Program-made: the position numbers and the translations under genes
Origin: Alterisphingorhabdus sp051668705
GTDB lineage: Bacteria; Pseudomonadota; Alphaproteobacteria; Sphingomonadales; Sphingomonadaceae
Assembly: GCF_051668705.1 (NCBI RefSeq)
Contig: NZ_CP196351.1
Coordinates: 1 to 64,000, forward strand
Direction: 5' to 3'
DNA length: 64,000 nt
Notes under the pieces: model-generated
The model's database searches: none
What the model saw: the letters and a program-made list of their open reading frames with translations, nothing else
What the model was told of the DNA's origin: nothing
Part shown: positions 53,102 through 62,716 of the stretch, in pieces
How positions within the stretch are numbered: position 1 is the first letter of the stretch
Layout of the letters: every line of letters begins with the position of its first letter

Positions 53102-54085
53102 TTATATTGGTCCAAAAAGGCGGGAAATTGATTCCGGTGCAGTGCTCAGCATATCGGATGCCAAGGTTGCTATAGCTGCCGCATTGCTCTGTGCGTCACC
53201 CAGAGTGATCTCCAAGCTGCGTTCAATACAGTCCGCGCCATCTTCGCTGTAGAGCGCGGTATCAAGATGTAGCATGTCGCCTTCTAGGACGGCATAGGCC
53301 GCGACTGCAGAATGGCAATTGCCGCCCAATGCTTCCAGAAAAGCACGTTCGGCCATCAGACAGTGCCAGCTATCACTATGATTAATCCCGTTCAGCAGCT
53401 CTTGCATCGGCAGGTCATCGGCGCGTGTTTCAATGCCGACAACACCTTGTGATGCGGCAGGTAGCCATTGGTCAAGCGGCAAGGGTGTGCCGTGTACGTC
53501 TTGGCCCAGCCTGTCCAATCCCGCCTTGGCCAGCAGGGTGACGTCAGCAACACCATCAGCGAGTTTTTGCAACCGGGTGGCCACATTGCCGCGGAATAGA
53601 ACAACCGACATATCTGGGCGGACATGGCGCATCTGTGCGCCGCGCCGCGGTGAACTGGTGCCCAATGTCGCGCCATGCGGTATGGCATCCAGACTGTCCG
53701 CACCGACCAGCATATCACGGGCATCTGCGCGCGGCAGAACCGCCGCCAGCATGAATTGGGGCGGCCGCAATGTTTCGACGTCTTTCATTGAATGTACGGC
53801 AAAGTCGATACTGGCTTCGCCCAGCTGCATATCCAGCTCACGTGTCCATAACGCCTTGCCGCCAACCTCGCGCAAAGCGCGGTCAGTGATTTTGTCGCCA
53901 CTGGCTTTAACGGCCATGATTTCGATTTGATCGTCAGACAGGCCATAGGCGGCACATAGCGCTGAACGGGTGGCATAGGCCTGCGCCATGGCAAGCGGTG
54001 AACCGCGTGTCCCCAGCTTTATTGAGCGGGTGGCCAGCAAATCGGTAATGGCCGCTGGCAATGTCTTGCATGTTTCTGTGTTCAT
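53102..54085 (-). CDS. hemC: hydroxymethylbilane synthase (porphobilinogen deaminase) HemC
   Basis: Joins four porphobilinogens into hydroxymethylbilane. 327 residues. KLGTRGSPLAMAQA near 24, DFAVHSMKDVETLRP, LGTSSPRRGAQMRHVRPD and LEALGGNCHSAVAAYA, whose Cys carries the dipyrromethane cofactor. Operon hemC-hemD-mitofilin-like on the minus strand, divergent from tsaD after a 42-bp gap. Confidence 0.96.
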   Translation of the reverse strand: MNTETCKTLPAAITDLLATRSIKLGTRGSPLAMAQAYATRSALCAAYGLSDDQIEIMAVKASGDKITDRALREVGGKALWTRELDMQLGEASIDFAVHSMKDVETLRPPQFMLAAVLPRADARDMLVGADSLDAIPHGATLGTSSPRRGAQMRHVRPDMSVVLFRGNVATRLQKLADGVADVTLLAKAGLDRLGQDVHGTPLPLDQWLPAASQGVVGIETRADDLPMQELLNGINHSDSWHCLMAERAFLEALGGNCHSAVAAYAVLEGDMLHLDTALYSEDGADCIERSLEITLGDAQSNAAAIATLASDMLSTAPESISRLFGPI

Positions 54086-54127
54086 TACCCTTGGTGCTAG
54101 CGTGCAATCTGTCTAAAGAAAAGTGCT

Positions 54128-55174
54128 ATGACATTGGTATTGGGTATAGAATCAAGCTGTGATGAGAGTGCGGCGGCGATTATTCGCAGTGACCGGACGA
54201 TATTGTCGCACCGGCTGGCCTCACAAATTGAAGCGCATCAGCCCTTTGGCGGCGTTGTTCCAGAGATAGCAGCGCGCGCGCATATTGAGACGCTGCCCGA
54301 TATGGTATCGGCTGTGCTGCAAGATAGTGGCCTTGCGCTGGATGATCTTGACGCGATTGCCGCAACGGCAGGGCCTGGCCTGATTGGCGGGGTCATGGTC
54401 GGGTTGGTCATGGCAAAATCCCTTGCCATGGCGAGCGATAAACCGCTGATCGCTGTCAATCATCTGGAAGGCCATGCCTTGTCACCGCGCCTTGATGATG
54501 CTGATCTTGCTTTTCCCTATTTGCTGTTGCTGGTTTCTGGCGGGCATTGCCAGATATTGCGGGTGAACGGGCCGGGCCAATATCAGCGTATGGCCACGAC
54601 GATTGATGATGCTTTGGGTGAGGCTTTTGACAAAAGCGCGAAATTGCTGGGTCTTGGCTATCCCGGTGGGCCGGCATTGGAAAAGCTGGCGCAATCAGGC
54701 AATGCTGCGGCCGTGCCTTTGCCTCGCCCCTTATTGGGCTCAAAAGAACCGCATTTCTCCTTTGCTGGATTAAAAAGTGCCGTTTTGCGTGCGGTTGAAA
54801 GTGGCCGTTATGAAAAGGCGGATATTGCGGCTTCGTTTCAGGTGGCGGCTACCGATTGTCTTATTGACCGGCTTGGTTTCGCATTGCGCCAGATTGGCAG
54901 TGATAGTGGCATACAAACGCTGGTCATTGCCGGCGGTGTTGCTGCCAATCAGCATATTCGCGGCCAGCTTACACAATTTGCAGATGATAATAGCCTGGCC
55001 TTTTCTGCGCCGCCAATGTGGCTATGCACTGACAATGCAGCGATGATTGGCTGGGCGGGCGTGGAATTGCTGAGCGCGGGTCATAAGGGTGATCCCATGA
55101 ATTTTAAAGCACGGCCACGCTGGCCCCTTGATGATACGGCGCCTGCCGCACGCGGCGCAGGGGTAAAGGCATGA
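54128..55174 (+). CDS. tsaD: tRNA N6-threonylcarbamoyladenosine (t6A) transferase TsaD
   Basis: Transfers the threonylcarbamoyl group to A37 of ANN-decoding tRNAs with TsaB/TsaE. 348 residues. ESSCDESAAAII near 8, metal-binding NHLEGHALSP (His-x-x-x-His near 116), LLVSGGHCQILRV, VIAGGVAANQHIRGQL and WLCTDNAAMIGWAG. Its stop overlaps gpsA by 4 bases. Confidence 0.96.
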   Translation: MTLVLGIESSCDESAAAIIRSDRTILSHRLASQIEAHQPFGGVVPEIAARAHIETLPDMVSAVLQDSGLALDDLDAIAATAGPGLIGGVMVGLVMAKSLAMASDKPLIAVNHLEGHALSPRLDDADLAFPYLLLLVSGGHCQILRVNGPGQYQRMATTIDDALGEAFDKSAKLLGLGYPGGPALEKLAQSGNAAAVPLPRPLLGSKEPHFSFAGLKSAVLRAVESGRYEKADIAASFQVAATDCLIDRLGFALRQIGSDSGIQTLVIAGGVAANQHIRGQLTQFADDNSLAFSAPPMWLCTDNAAMIGWAGVELLSAGHKGDPMNFKARPRWPLDDTAPAARGAGVKA

Positions 55175-56181
55175 GCACAGAATCACCAAAATCAGAACAG
55201 ACGCCTATTATCGGCGTTCTGGGCGCCGGTGCATGGGGCACGGCATTGGCGCAGCTTATAGCGTCAAATGGCACAAAGGTTCGGCTTTGGGCGCGCGAGG
55301 CAGAGGTGGCAGATGCCATTAACAGTATTCACCAAAACAGCGCATTTCTGCCCGATATTCCCTTGTCATGCGATATTCACGCCAGCACCGAATTATCCGC
55401 GCTCAATGGCTGTAACATCATATTGGCGGTCACACCGGCGCAGCATCTGGCCTCAACATTGGCTGGGCTGGACAGCATTGCGCAGCGCGACCTTATCTTA
55501 TGTTGCAAGGGTATTGAGGCCAGCACTGGCCGTTTCATGCATGAGGTGGCAAAATCCGCTCAACCCGATGCACAGATAGCGGTCTTGTCTGGCCCGACAT
55601 TTGCGCATGAGCTTGCCCTTGGCAAACCCGCCGCCGTGACATTGGCCTGCGAAAACCGCGCGCAATGGGATCGCCTTTCAAATATATTGGTGCGCCCGCA
55701 TTTTCGACCCTATTATTCTGCTGATCTTATGGGTGCAGAAATAGGCGGCGCGGTGAAAAATGTGCTCGCCATCGCTTGCGGCGTGGCTGATGGGCTGGGT
55801 CTGGGGCAGAATGCTCGCGCTGCACTTATCAGCCGCGGCTATGCAGAGATGGTGCGCTTTGGTGAAGCATGCGGCGCCGAACCTGAAACACTGACAGGCC
55901 TTTGCGGACTGGGTGATCTGGTGCTGACCTGTTCTTCAACCAGTTCGCGCAACTTCTCGCTTGGCATAGCTTTGGGGCAGGGCAAAGCAGCTGCGCAATT
56001 GCTTGCTGATCGCGCAACCGTTGCTGAAGGCGCACATAGCGCAGCGGTGGTGCAGCGGCTGGCGAGGGAGAAGGCTGTGCAAATGCCGCTGGTTGACGCG
56101 GTCTGCGCTTTGTTATCCGGTGACTTCTCGGCTGATAATATCATTACATCCTTATTGTCGCGCCCGCTTCAGGCCGAATGA
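55171..56181 (+). CDS. gpsA: glycerol-3-phosphate dehydrogenase [NAD(P)+] GpsA
   Basis: Reduces dihydroxyacetone phosphate to sn-glycerol 3-phosphate for phospholipid synthesis. 336 residues. Nucleotide loop GVLGAGAWGTALAQL near 12, CCKGIEASTGRFM, and the catalytic region EIGGAVKNVLAIACGVADGLGLGQNARAALISRG. Ends 118 bases before the flippase gene; that gap holds no gene that can be supported. Confidence 0.96.
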   Translation: MSTESPKSEQTPIIGVLGAGAWGTALAQLIASNGTKVRLWAREAEVADAINSIHQNSAFLPDIPLSCDIHASTELSALNGCNIILAVTPAQHLASTLAGLDSIAQRDLILCCKGIEASTGRFMHEVAKSAQPDAQIAVLSGPTFAHELALGKPAAVTLACENRAQWDRLSNILVRPHFRPYYSADLMGAEIGGAVKNVLAIACGVADGLGLGQNARAALISRGYAEMVRFGEACGAEPETLTGLCGLGDLVLTCSSTSSRNFSLGIALGQGKAAAQLLADRATVAEGAHSAAVVQRLAREKAVQMPLVDAVCALLSGDFSADNIITSLLSRPLQAE

Positions 56182-56299
56182 TTCGCGCTTTTTCTTTGGA
56201 CTGGGTGCTTGCCGCGCCTTTTGCTTGGCACTTTCTTTTGCTGCACAAATCGCATAGGCCAATTGGCTCGGCAGGAAATTCCAGTGAAAGAGGTACGGC

Positions 56300-57811
56300 T
56301 TGACCAATACAGCCGATCCGGTTCCGGATAACGAAAAACAGCAAGATGATGGCGAGGATATTTCCCGGCTTGCCAAGGGTGGCCGGACCAATTTCTTCGG
56401 TTTTTTGCTGCGTCTTGCTGCACGTTTGCCCTTTTTGTTCATTGCAGGCCGCTATTATGGGCCAGAAGCCTTGGGCCGCTTTGCCTATGCCATTTTGATT
56501 ATCGAACTGGCGGCACAATTGGCTACATTGGGTCTGCGCCGCGGCCTTGCGGAACAGCTAAGCCGCACTGAAAGGCCGCATATCCATGTTGTGCTTGATG
56601 GCTTGCTGGTCAGCGCCCTTGCCTCCGCCCTGATGGCGGCAATTTTGATCGCATTGCCGCAGATTATGTTCCCCAATAGCCAGATTAACGGGCTGGATCG
56701 CTGGCTCCCCTTGATTATCTTTTGTATCGCCGGTTCGGATATTGCACTCGCCGCCCTTGCCTATCGTTATGATATCGCTTCAACCGTACGCGCACGCGCC
56801 ATTATTGAACCATGGACCATCAGTATCGCCGCCGGGGCCTTATATTTTTATTCCACGCGCGATGGCTTGCTGATTGCTTATGCCTTGTCGATGGCGGCGG
56901 CGTTGCTGGCATCCATCATTCCATTGGTGCGCAGCTATGGTCTGCCCAATGGATGGCGCCCGCGTCCGCTGGCACTGATTGATCTAGCGCGGCAGAATAT
57001 TCCGTTAGCTGCGGCGGATGCTGCTGAATGGGGCAGCCGCAGGCTTGATCTTGCCATTTTGGGCATTTTTGTTTCGCCTGCTGTGGTCGGTATTTATTAT
57101 GTCGCGCAGCAGATTGCCAGCCTGCCACAAAAGCTGAAAACCAGTTTTGACCCGATTTTGGGGCCAGTGATTACCCGCAATCTGGAAGAGGGCAAGCTAA
57201 AGGAAATCGCTCAACAGGTAAGTCAGGTCGGCTTTTGGATTATCGCTGCTCAGGCCGGTGTTGCGCTGGCGCTGGCCATTCCGGGGGAGGCCGTTATGGG
57301 GCTGGTAGGCCCGGATTATGTTGGTGGCACAGGGGCTATGGCCTTGCTGCTGATTGCTGAAGTTGTCGCCGCGACTGCAGTGGTGAGCGAATCTGTGCTG
57401 GTCTATGTCGCGCGTCATCGCAATTTGCTGTTATCGCTTGCCATGCTGGCCGTTCAGGCGGTGCTGAGCTTCGCATTTATCTATTTGTTCGATTATTGGG
57501 GTTATGGCCCCTTATTTCAGGCAGCAGGCGTAGCGCTGGCGCTTTCAATGGCACTGGCTTTTGCATCGCTGACCAAGGCAGTGCTTTTGTCAAAAATATT
57601 GGGCGCAGCGGTCAATGGCTGGCGCTGGGCGTTGGTTTGGGCAACGGCTGTTGCCGCTGTCATCGGCTGGGCCGCAACGCAGTTCCTGCCTGAATGGGCG
57701 GAACTGGCATTGGGCATACCAGCCATATTGGGCGTATATGGCCTGATTATATGGCATCGCGGCTTTGGTGAGGCGGACCGCAAATTATTCCGCAAAAAGC
57801 AAGACGGCTAG
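56300..57811 (+). CDS. oligosaccharide flippase (Wzx/MOP family)
   Basis: Membrane protein of 503 residues with about 12-14 helices, the polysaccharide-export flippase architecture. Helix-rich blocks run from about 35 to 475. FFGFLLRLAARLPFLFIAGRYYGPEALGRFAYAI near the start is typical. The start is TTG at 56300, with AGAGG 7 bases upstream. Expected to move undecaprenyl-linked glycans across the inner membrane. It may serve the GT-C/GtrA cluster elsewhere in the window, which is speculation. Confidence 0.85.
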   Translation: MTNTADPVPDNEKQQDDGEDISRLAKGGRTNFFGFLLRLAARLPFLFIAGRYYGPEALGRFAYAILIIELAAQLATLGLRRGLAEQLSRTERPHIHVVLDGLLVSALASALMAAILIALPQIMFPNSQINGLDRWLPLIIFCIAGSDIALAALAYRYDIASTVRARAIIEPWTISIAAGALYFYSTRDGLLIAYALSMAAALLASIIPLVRSYGLPNGWRPRPLALIDLARQNIPLAAADAAEWGSRRLDLAILGIFVSPAVVGIYYVAQQIASLPQKLKTSFDPILGPVITRNLEEGKLKEIAQQVSQVGFWIIAAQAGVALALAIPGEAVMGLVGPDYVGGTGAMALLLIAEVVAATAVVSESVLVYVARHRNLLLSLAMLAVQAVLSFAFIYLFDYWGYGPLFQAAGVALALSMALAFASLTKAVLLSKILGAAVNGWRWALVWATAVAAVIGWAATQFLPEWAELALGIPAILGVYGLIIWHRGFGEADRKLFRKKQDG

Positions 57812-57849
57812 ACTAACGCAATTCGCAATTCGCTTATTATGATTGGGGT

Positions 57850-58863
57850 TTAAGCGTCCAGACGCGCTGCAATAAGCGGCGGCAGGTCGCGTGTTACGCG
57901 TGGGCCGATATGGGTGATAATTTCTCCCGCTGCGACTGCGCCCATGGTTAGCGATGTTTCCAGCGATTTGCCCTGTGCTTGGCCCGCCAGAAAACCGGCA
58001 GCAAACAGATCGCCTGCGCCTGTCGTGTCCACCACTTCGTCAACGGGCTCTGCCGTGACTTCGGCGCGCTGCCCATTGGCAATGGCCACAGCGCCATGTT
58101 CGCCGCGCGTGACCACCAATGTTGGCACTTTGGGTGCCACAGCAGCCAGAGCAGCATCAAAATCATCCAATTGGGTGAGGGAAAGAATTTCCACTTCATT
58201 GGCAAACAAAATGTCGATTTTGCTATTGTCCAGCAGTTCGTTAAATCCGTCGCGGTGGCGCTCAATCACAAAAGCATCTGACATAGTCAGTGCCACACGA
58301 TTGCCGGCTGCGCGCGCAGTGGAGATTGCTTTTTGCATTGCGGCGCGTGGCTCTGGCGGATCCCAGAGATAACCCTCAAGATAGAGAATGTCAGATTTGC
58401 GGACCAGCTCTTCATCCAAGGCCGCGGTTGGCAAAAACTGTGCTGCGCCCAAAAATGTGTTCATTGTGCGCTGGCCGTCATTGGTGACCAGAATGAGGCA
58501 TCGTGCGGTCGGTGGCTCGCCGCCGCGTGGGTCGACTGTGAAATCCACACCTGCTGAGCGAATGTCATGCGCAAAAATTTCACCAAGCTGATCATCTGCG
58601 ACCTGACCGATAAAGGCACATTTTGCGCCAATATTGGCCATGGCGGCCAAAGTGTTTGCAGCGGAGCCACCGCTCACTTCCTGGCCTTGCCCCATGGCGG
58701 CATAAATGCCCGTTGCTTGATCGGCATCGATGAGTTGCATGCTGCCTTTGGCCATATTGTGCTCGGCCAGAAAAGGCTCTTCACAGCGGGCAATAACATC
58801 GACAATGGCATGGCCCATGGCCACAATATCATAACGGGGCGTATCAGAAGGGGTGCTGGTCAT
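57850..58863 (-). CDS. PfkB family carbohydrate kinase, adenosine kinase-like
   Basis: Ribokinase-fold enzyme of 337 residues. N-terminal IVAMGHAIVDVIARCEEPFL, substrate motif SGGSAANTLAAMANIGAKCAF and the active-site TTGAGDLFAAGFLAG with catalytic Asp near 277. Closest in pattern to alphaproteobacterial adenosine or inosine/guanosine kinases, a purine salvage role. The frame reaches 58917; ATG at 58863 gives the normal length. Confidence 0.88.
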   Translation of the reverse strand: MTSTPSDTPRYDIVAMGHAIVDVIARCEEPFLAEHNMAKGSMQLIDADQATGIYAAMGQGQEVSGGSAANTLAAMANIGAKCAFIGQVADDQLGEIFAHDIRSAGVDFTVDPRGGEPPTARCLILVTNDGQRTMNTFLGAAQFLPTAALDEELVRKSDILYLEGYLWDPPEPRAAMQKAISTARAAGNRVALTMSDAFVIERHRDGFNELLDNSKIDILFANEVEILSLTQLDDFDAALAAVAPKVPTLVVTRGEHGAVAIANGQRAEVTAEPVDEVVDTTGAGDLFAAGFLAGQAQGKSLETSLTMGAVAAGEIITHIGPRVTRDLPPLIAARLDA

Positions 58864-59032
58864 AAGGAATACTCTCTGTCCGGATAATGCTAACCGGTTT
58901 AACGGCTCGCAGCGCATCTATAGGACAGGATAGTCTGGTTCAAGCAGCAATTGGCCGAAACATGGAAGTCTTTGGTCGTAGGAATGGTCACCGTGCTTGA
59001 CCATGGGCGGTGTCTTGGTGCACTATGACACC

Positions 59033-59785
59033 ATGGTTACTGCTTTTACGAAATCCATCGGCCAGCTTGGCGACCGTGCCATTTTGAAAATATTGGCCAA
59101 ATCGGCACTGGTTACAGGTTTGTTTTTTCTTGGCCTTTTCTTTGTTTTCAAATGGGCTGTGGATTGGTTGACCGATGTCATCATGGCGGGTCTGGCCAGC
59201 ATATTTGGTTCAAATGCCGCGCTGCTGCCTTATGAGAGTATGGCAGATACTTTTTTGGTATTTGTTCTGTGGTTCTTGGCCAGCTGGCTGTGGTTTCGGG
59301 CTATAGCTGCGGCACTGATCCCCATATTTGGTGATGATGTGGTGAGTGCGGTGGAGGTGAAACATTATCCCCATGCGCTTATCCGTGCGCATGATACCAG
59401 CTTTGGCCATGGTCTGGCGCTGGGCCTAAAAAGTCTGGGTCGCACTTTGGGTGTTAATATCCTTATGCTGCCCTTTTATATCGCCTTGGTTTTTACCGGT
59501 GTCGGTCTTCCTATATTGCTGGTCGCGGTTAATGCCGTTCTTATCGGCCATGATTTTGAGGATATGATGATGGCGCGCCATGGTGAAGGCTTTGGCTTAC
59601 ATAATGATGATGCAAAACTTTACCCGGCTGGCACACGCTTCATGCTGGGTTTGGTGACGGCTATTATTCTGACTATTCCCCTTGTCAATTTTCTGGGCAT
59701 GATTATCGGTACCGCCATGGCAACGCATCTGGCCCATGGCCGCGAGGTACAGGACCATGTTAAAAGCAATGCCAAGGCCCGTTGA
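59033..59785 (+). CDS. EI24 domain membrane protein (CysZ-like)
   Basis: About 250 residues, four or more helices (about 25-45, 65-95, 140-165, 205-235). EI24/CysZ members include sulfate transporters, but many sphingomonad members have unknown cargo. Start at ATG 59033; the frame begins with an upstream TTG at 58997. It overlaps no neighbour; the next gene, a lipoprotein, follows after 38 bases. Confidence 0.82.
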   Translation: MVTAFTKSIGQLGDRAILKILAKSALVTGLFFLGLFFVFKWAVDWLTDVIMAGLASIFGSNAALLPYESMADTFLVFVLWFLASWLWFRAIAAALIPIFGDDVVSAVEVKHYPHALIRAHDTSFGHGLALGLKSLGRTLGVNILMLPFYIALVFTGVGLPILLVAVNAVLIGHDFEDMMMARHGEGFGLHNDDAKLYPAGTRFMLGLVTAIILTIPLVNFLGMIIGTAMATHLAHGREVQDHVKSNAKAR

Positions 59786-59823
59786 GGCTAAGCCGCGCAT
59801 ATTGGGGTGTAAAGGGGATGGAG

Positions 59824-60201
59824 ATGAAGGCGTTACAAGCCGTTTTGGCTGTTGCCAGCCTATCATTATTGGTCAGTGGATGTGCCGCAGGCACGGCGCG
59901 CCCTAATAGCAGCGCGACTAATCTGCCCCCACCACCAACTGCATTTAATCCCCTCGGGTTGGAAGCTGTGTTGAACAAACGCGATGATGAGCTGGTGGCG
60001 TTGTTCGGCGTTCCAAGACTTGACGTTATTGAGGGGCAGGCGCGTAAGATGCAATTTGCGAATGAAAGCTGTGCATTGGATATATTCCTATATCCGCCGG
60101 AAAATAATGCCGGTGCTGATCGTCGCAGCAATTATGTTGAGGCACGGGATCGTTCGGGCAATGTGGTTGATAGTGCAAGCTGCATCGCTACGCTGCGTTA
60201 G
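59824..60201 (+). CDS. small outer-membrane lipoprotein
   Basis: 125 residues with a lipoprotein signal: hydrophobic lead, then LLVSGCAAGTA with the lipidated Cys near residue 20. The mature part (FNPLGLEAVLNKRDDELVALFGVPRLDVIEGQARKMQF) resembles the SmpA/OmlA-like fold seen in many short lipoproteins and holds two more Cys. ATG at 59824 is preferred because GGGG lies 6 bases upstream. Function unknown. Confidence 0.8.
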   Translation: MKALQAVLAVASLSLLVSGCAAGTARPNSSATNLPPPPTAFNPLGLEAVLNKRDDELVALFGVPRLDVIEGQARKMQFANESCALDIFLYPPENNAGADRRSNYVEARDRSGNVVDSASCIATLR

Positions 60202-60302
60202 CGCATTCTTGCCAACGGGCCTATAATATGAGAGTTTACAAGCAATAATAATTGGTCGCGCTGCCCATGAAAGGGCTTCAACTGGGAAACTGGGGAAAGC
60301 GT

Positions 60303-61754
60303 ATGAAACGGCTAATTTATTGCTTTGACGGGACATGGAATCGTCTTGTTGAGGGCGAACAGACCAATGTTCCGCGTATCGCACAAATGGCGTGCAATAT
60401 CGACAATTCAGACCCAAATAAGCCGGTCCACCAAATGGTCTATTATGATGAAGGTGTTGGCACCTATGACTTTGGCAATGCTATAGATTGGGTGTTGAAC
60501 CGTTTGGCAGGGATTTTCGGCCTTGGCCTGGATCAAAATATTCAGGAAGCCTATACGCATTTGATTCTCAATTTTGTCCCAGGCGACGAAATTTATGTTT
60601 TCGGCTTTTCTCGCGGTGCTTTCACGGCGCGCTCATTTGTCGGTTTGATTGGCAAAGTCGGTGTCTTGCGTAAGAATCGGTTGTTTAAAATCAATGATGC
60701 AATCAAGCTATATCGCAATGGCAGCAGAGAGGCAGCGAGTGACAGCCCAATGTCACTGCAATTCCGCTCTGAAAATAGCAGTGCCGCCTTTCTGCCCAGT
60801 GATCGTAAACATTATATCAGGACAGAGCAAAGCAGCAGCAGAGATTTGAAAATCGCATATATGGGCATTTGGGATACAGTTGGCGCGATGGGTATTCCTA
60901 GCAGCTTCTTGCTCTCCAATATTTTGAACCGCAAACATCGCTTTCACGACACAGATTTAAGCCCTTTTGTTGAGCGTGCTAGACATGCGCTTGCTGCAGA
61001 CGAACGCCGCGTGAATTTTGCGCCGACCCTTTGGCGCAACCTAGGTAAGTTGAACAGCGATTGTGGCGAGAAGCGCTATCGCCAGCGCATATTCCCTGGC
61101 ACCCATAGCGGTGTAGGCGGCGGTGGCCCTGAACGAGGCTTGTCGGACCGGACACTGCAATGGATTATGGAAGGCGCTGAACTTGCTGGACTGACGTTTG
61201 ACAAAAACCCAGATAGTGGATTTGACCCTATTTGCCCGAATCCGACTGTTTCTATTTTTACAGATAAGGGCAAAACCAGTTGGTCCATTGGTGACTTCCT
61301 GCTTGGCGGATCTTTGGAACCCCGCAATTTTGAGAATTTTCAGATGCGCGCTGAAGCTGATGATGAAAGAACCGCTGCGCAGCAGGAATTTGAGTCATGT
61401 GAACTGGACGAGACGATATCAGAGCGCTGGAACACTGATTTCCCTGCTCAGGACAAACCGCGCTATCGTCCAGAATCGCTCCGGTCTTATTGGCCTTATC
61501 TCAAATATCTGGCGGGGCGGGATATTCAATATAAAGGCCAAGCACCTGATTCGCTGACGCTTCATAAAGTCAATAACGCGGATAGCTGGGAAGGGATTGC
61601 TCAAAAATATTATGGCAATGCAGATGAAGCGGATGCGCTGCTGCGCTTCAATCAAGATTGCGAGATTGTCGAAACGAAAGAGGGATTGCTCATGGGGCGC
61701 GAAGTTTTGATACCGCATATTGCTAAGCCGGAAACATGCAGCATCCGCGCATAA
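60303..61754 (+). CDS. DUF2235 (Tle1-like) alpha/beta hydrolase with C-terminal LysM-like domain
   Basis: 483 residues. The DUF2235 domain begins at once (CFDGTWNRL, near 6-14) and carries the nucleophile elbow FGFSRGAFTARSFVG (Ser near 103), as in the Tle1 phospholipase family linked to type VI secretion. A C-terminal segment from about 417 (SLTLHKVNNADSWEGIAQKY, and VLIPHI at the end) resembles a LysM fold. GGGGA lies about 6 bases before ATG at 60303; a longer open frame exists upstream but lacks support. No T6SS genes are in the window. Confidence 0.83.
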   Translation: MKRLIYCFDGTWNRLVEGEQTNVPRIAQMACNIDNSDPNKPVHQMVYYDEGVGTYDFGNAIDWVLNRLAGIFGLGLDQNIQEAYTHLILNFVPGDEIYVFGFSRGAFTARSFVGLIGKVGVLRKNRLFKINDAIKLYRNGSREAASDSPMSLQFRSENSSAAFLPSDRKHYIRTEQSSSRDLKIAYMGIWDTVGAMGIPSSFLLSNILNRKHRFHDTDLSPFVERARHALAADERRVNFAPTLWRNLGKLNSDCGEKRYRQRIFPGTHSGVGGGGPERGLSDRTLQWIMEGAELAGLTFDKNPDSGFDPICPNPTVSIFTDKGKTSWSIGDFLLGGSLEPRNFENFQMRAEADDERTAAQQEFESCELDETISERWNTDFPAQDKPRYRPESLRSYWPYLKYLAGRDIQYKGQAPDSLTLHKVNNADSWEGIAQKYYGNADEADALLRFNQDCEIVETKEGLLMGREVLIPHIAKPETCSIRA

Positions 61755-61764
61755 TAGGCAGTTG

Positions 61765-62133
61765 TTACACCATGAAGCTCTCGCCGCAGCCGCATGTGCC
61801 TTGGGCATTGGGGTTGTTAAACACAAAACCGGCGGTGAAATCATCTTCTTGCCAGTCCATGGTGCTGCCAATCAGATAGAGCACACTGGCGCTGTCGACA
61901 TAGAATGTGCCGCCGGGGGTCACGATCTTTTCATCAAATTTGGCTTCTTCGGTCACATAATCGACTGAATAGGCCAATCCCGAACAGCCACGCCGCGGGG
62001 TGGAGAGTTTAACGCCAATCGCATCATCCGGTGCTTTTGCCATTAGATCGGCAACGCGCTTTTCTGCAGCAGGCGTCAGGATAATGGCCGCTGGTGGTGC
62101 TGGCCGCTTGGTGGTGGTTGATGAGTCGCTCAT
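61765..62133 (-). CDS. iron-sulfur cluster assembly accessory protein (HesB/SufA-type)
   Basis: A-type carrier that passes Fe-S clusters to target proteins, 122 residues. The three conserved cluster Cys are in RRGCSGLAYSVDYV (near 70) and CGCGESFMV (near 114-116). A 20-residue Thr/Pro-rich N-terminal extension precedes the domain. It is the last gene of the SUF set, 47 bases after sufT. Confidence 0.92.
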   Translation of the reverse strand: MSDSSTTTKRPAPPAAIILTPAAEKRVADLMAKAPDDAIGVKLSTPRRGCSGLAYSVDYVTEEAKFDEKIVTPGGTFYVDSASVLYLIGSTMDWQEDDFTAGFVFNNPNAQGTCGCGESFMV

Positions 62134-62180
62134 GACATGTCCTTAATTTGCTTTTCTGCGATTATTGCGCGGCAATGGGC

Positions 62181-62708
62181 TTATAACATGCCCAGTTCTA
62201 ATTTGGCATCATCACTCATCTTGCCCGGGTCCCATGGCGGATCCCAGACCAGTTCAACCTCTGCATGGCCAACACCGGGGACAGAGCCAACCTGCAATTC
62301 AATTTCACCCGGCATGGATTCCGCCACCGGGCAATGCGGTGTGGTCAGAGTCATGGTGACCACTGCATGGCCATCATCGGTTACGTCGACACCGTAAATC
62401 AGGCCCAGATCATAGATATTGACCGGAATTTCGGGGTCATAAATGCTTTTCAACGTTTCGATAATCGCATCATATAGTTCGCCGCCAGAACTTGCTTTCG
62501 GCTCTGGTTCGGGCTTTTGCGCCAGAAAGCCAGCCAGATAATCCTTTTTGCGCTCCAGCTTTTCACTAGCGTTTTCATAGGCGCTTTCGCCAGTTTCAGC
62601 GGCTTTCTCTTGCGCCAAAGCGGCATCCACAGTGTCGTCCACACGCACTTTTTTGGGTGGATCGACGCGATCGACCTCTTCAACAGCAATTTTGCGTTCT
62701 TCGTTCAT
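62181..62708 (-). CDS. sufT: SUF system protein SufT (DUF59/MIP18-like)
   Basis: 175 residues. The C-terminal 100 hold the DUF59 domain (ALKSIYDPEIPVNIYDLGLIYG, VTMTLTTPHCPVAESMPGEI) that aids Fe-S cluster maturation. The N-terminal half is acidic and Lys-rich, longer than in the basic family. ATG at 62708 is preferred over GTG at 62711 because GGTAGG is better spaced. Confidence 0.9.
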   Translation of the reverse strand: MNEERKIAVEEVDRVDPPKKVRVDDTVDAALAQEKAAETGESAYENASEKLERKKDYLAGFLAQKPEPEPKASSGGELYDAIIETLKSIYDPEIPVNIYDLGLIYGVDVTDDGHAVVTMTLTTPHCPVAESMPGEIELQVGSVPGVGHAEVELVWDPPWDPGKMSDDAKLELGML

Positions 62709-62716
62709 CACAATAC

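Noticed and set aside
56152..56442. Lys/Arg-rich minus-strand frame over the gpsA-flippase gap
   Set aside because: Half of it is antisense to the flippase; the rest in the 118-bp gap is low-complexity basic and without a ribosome site.
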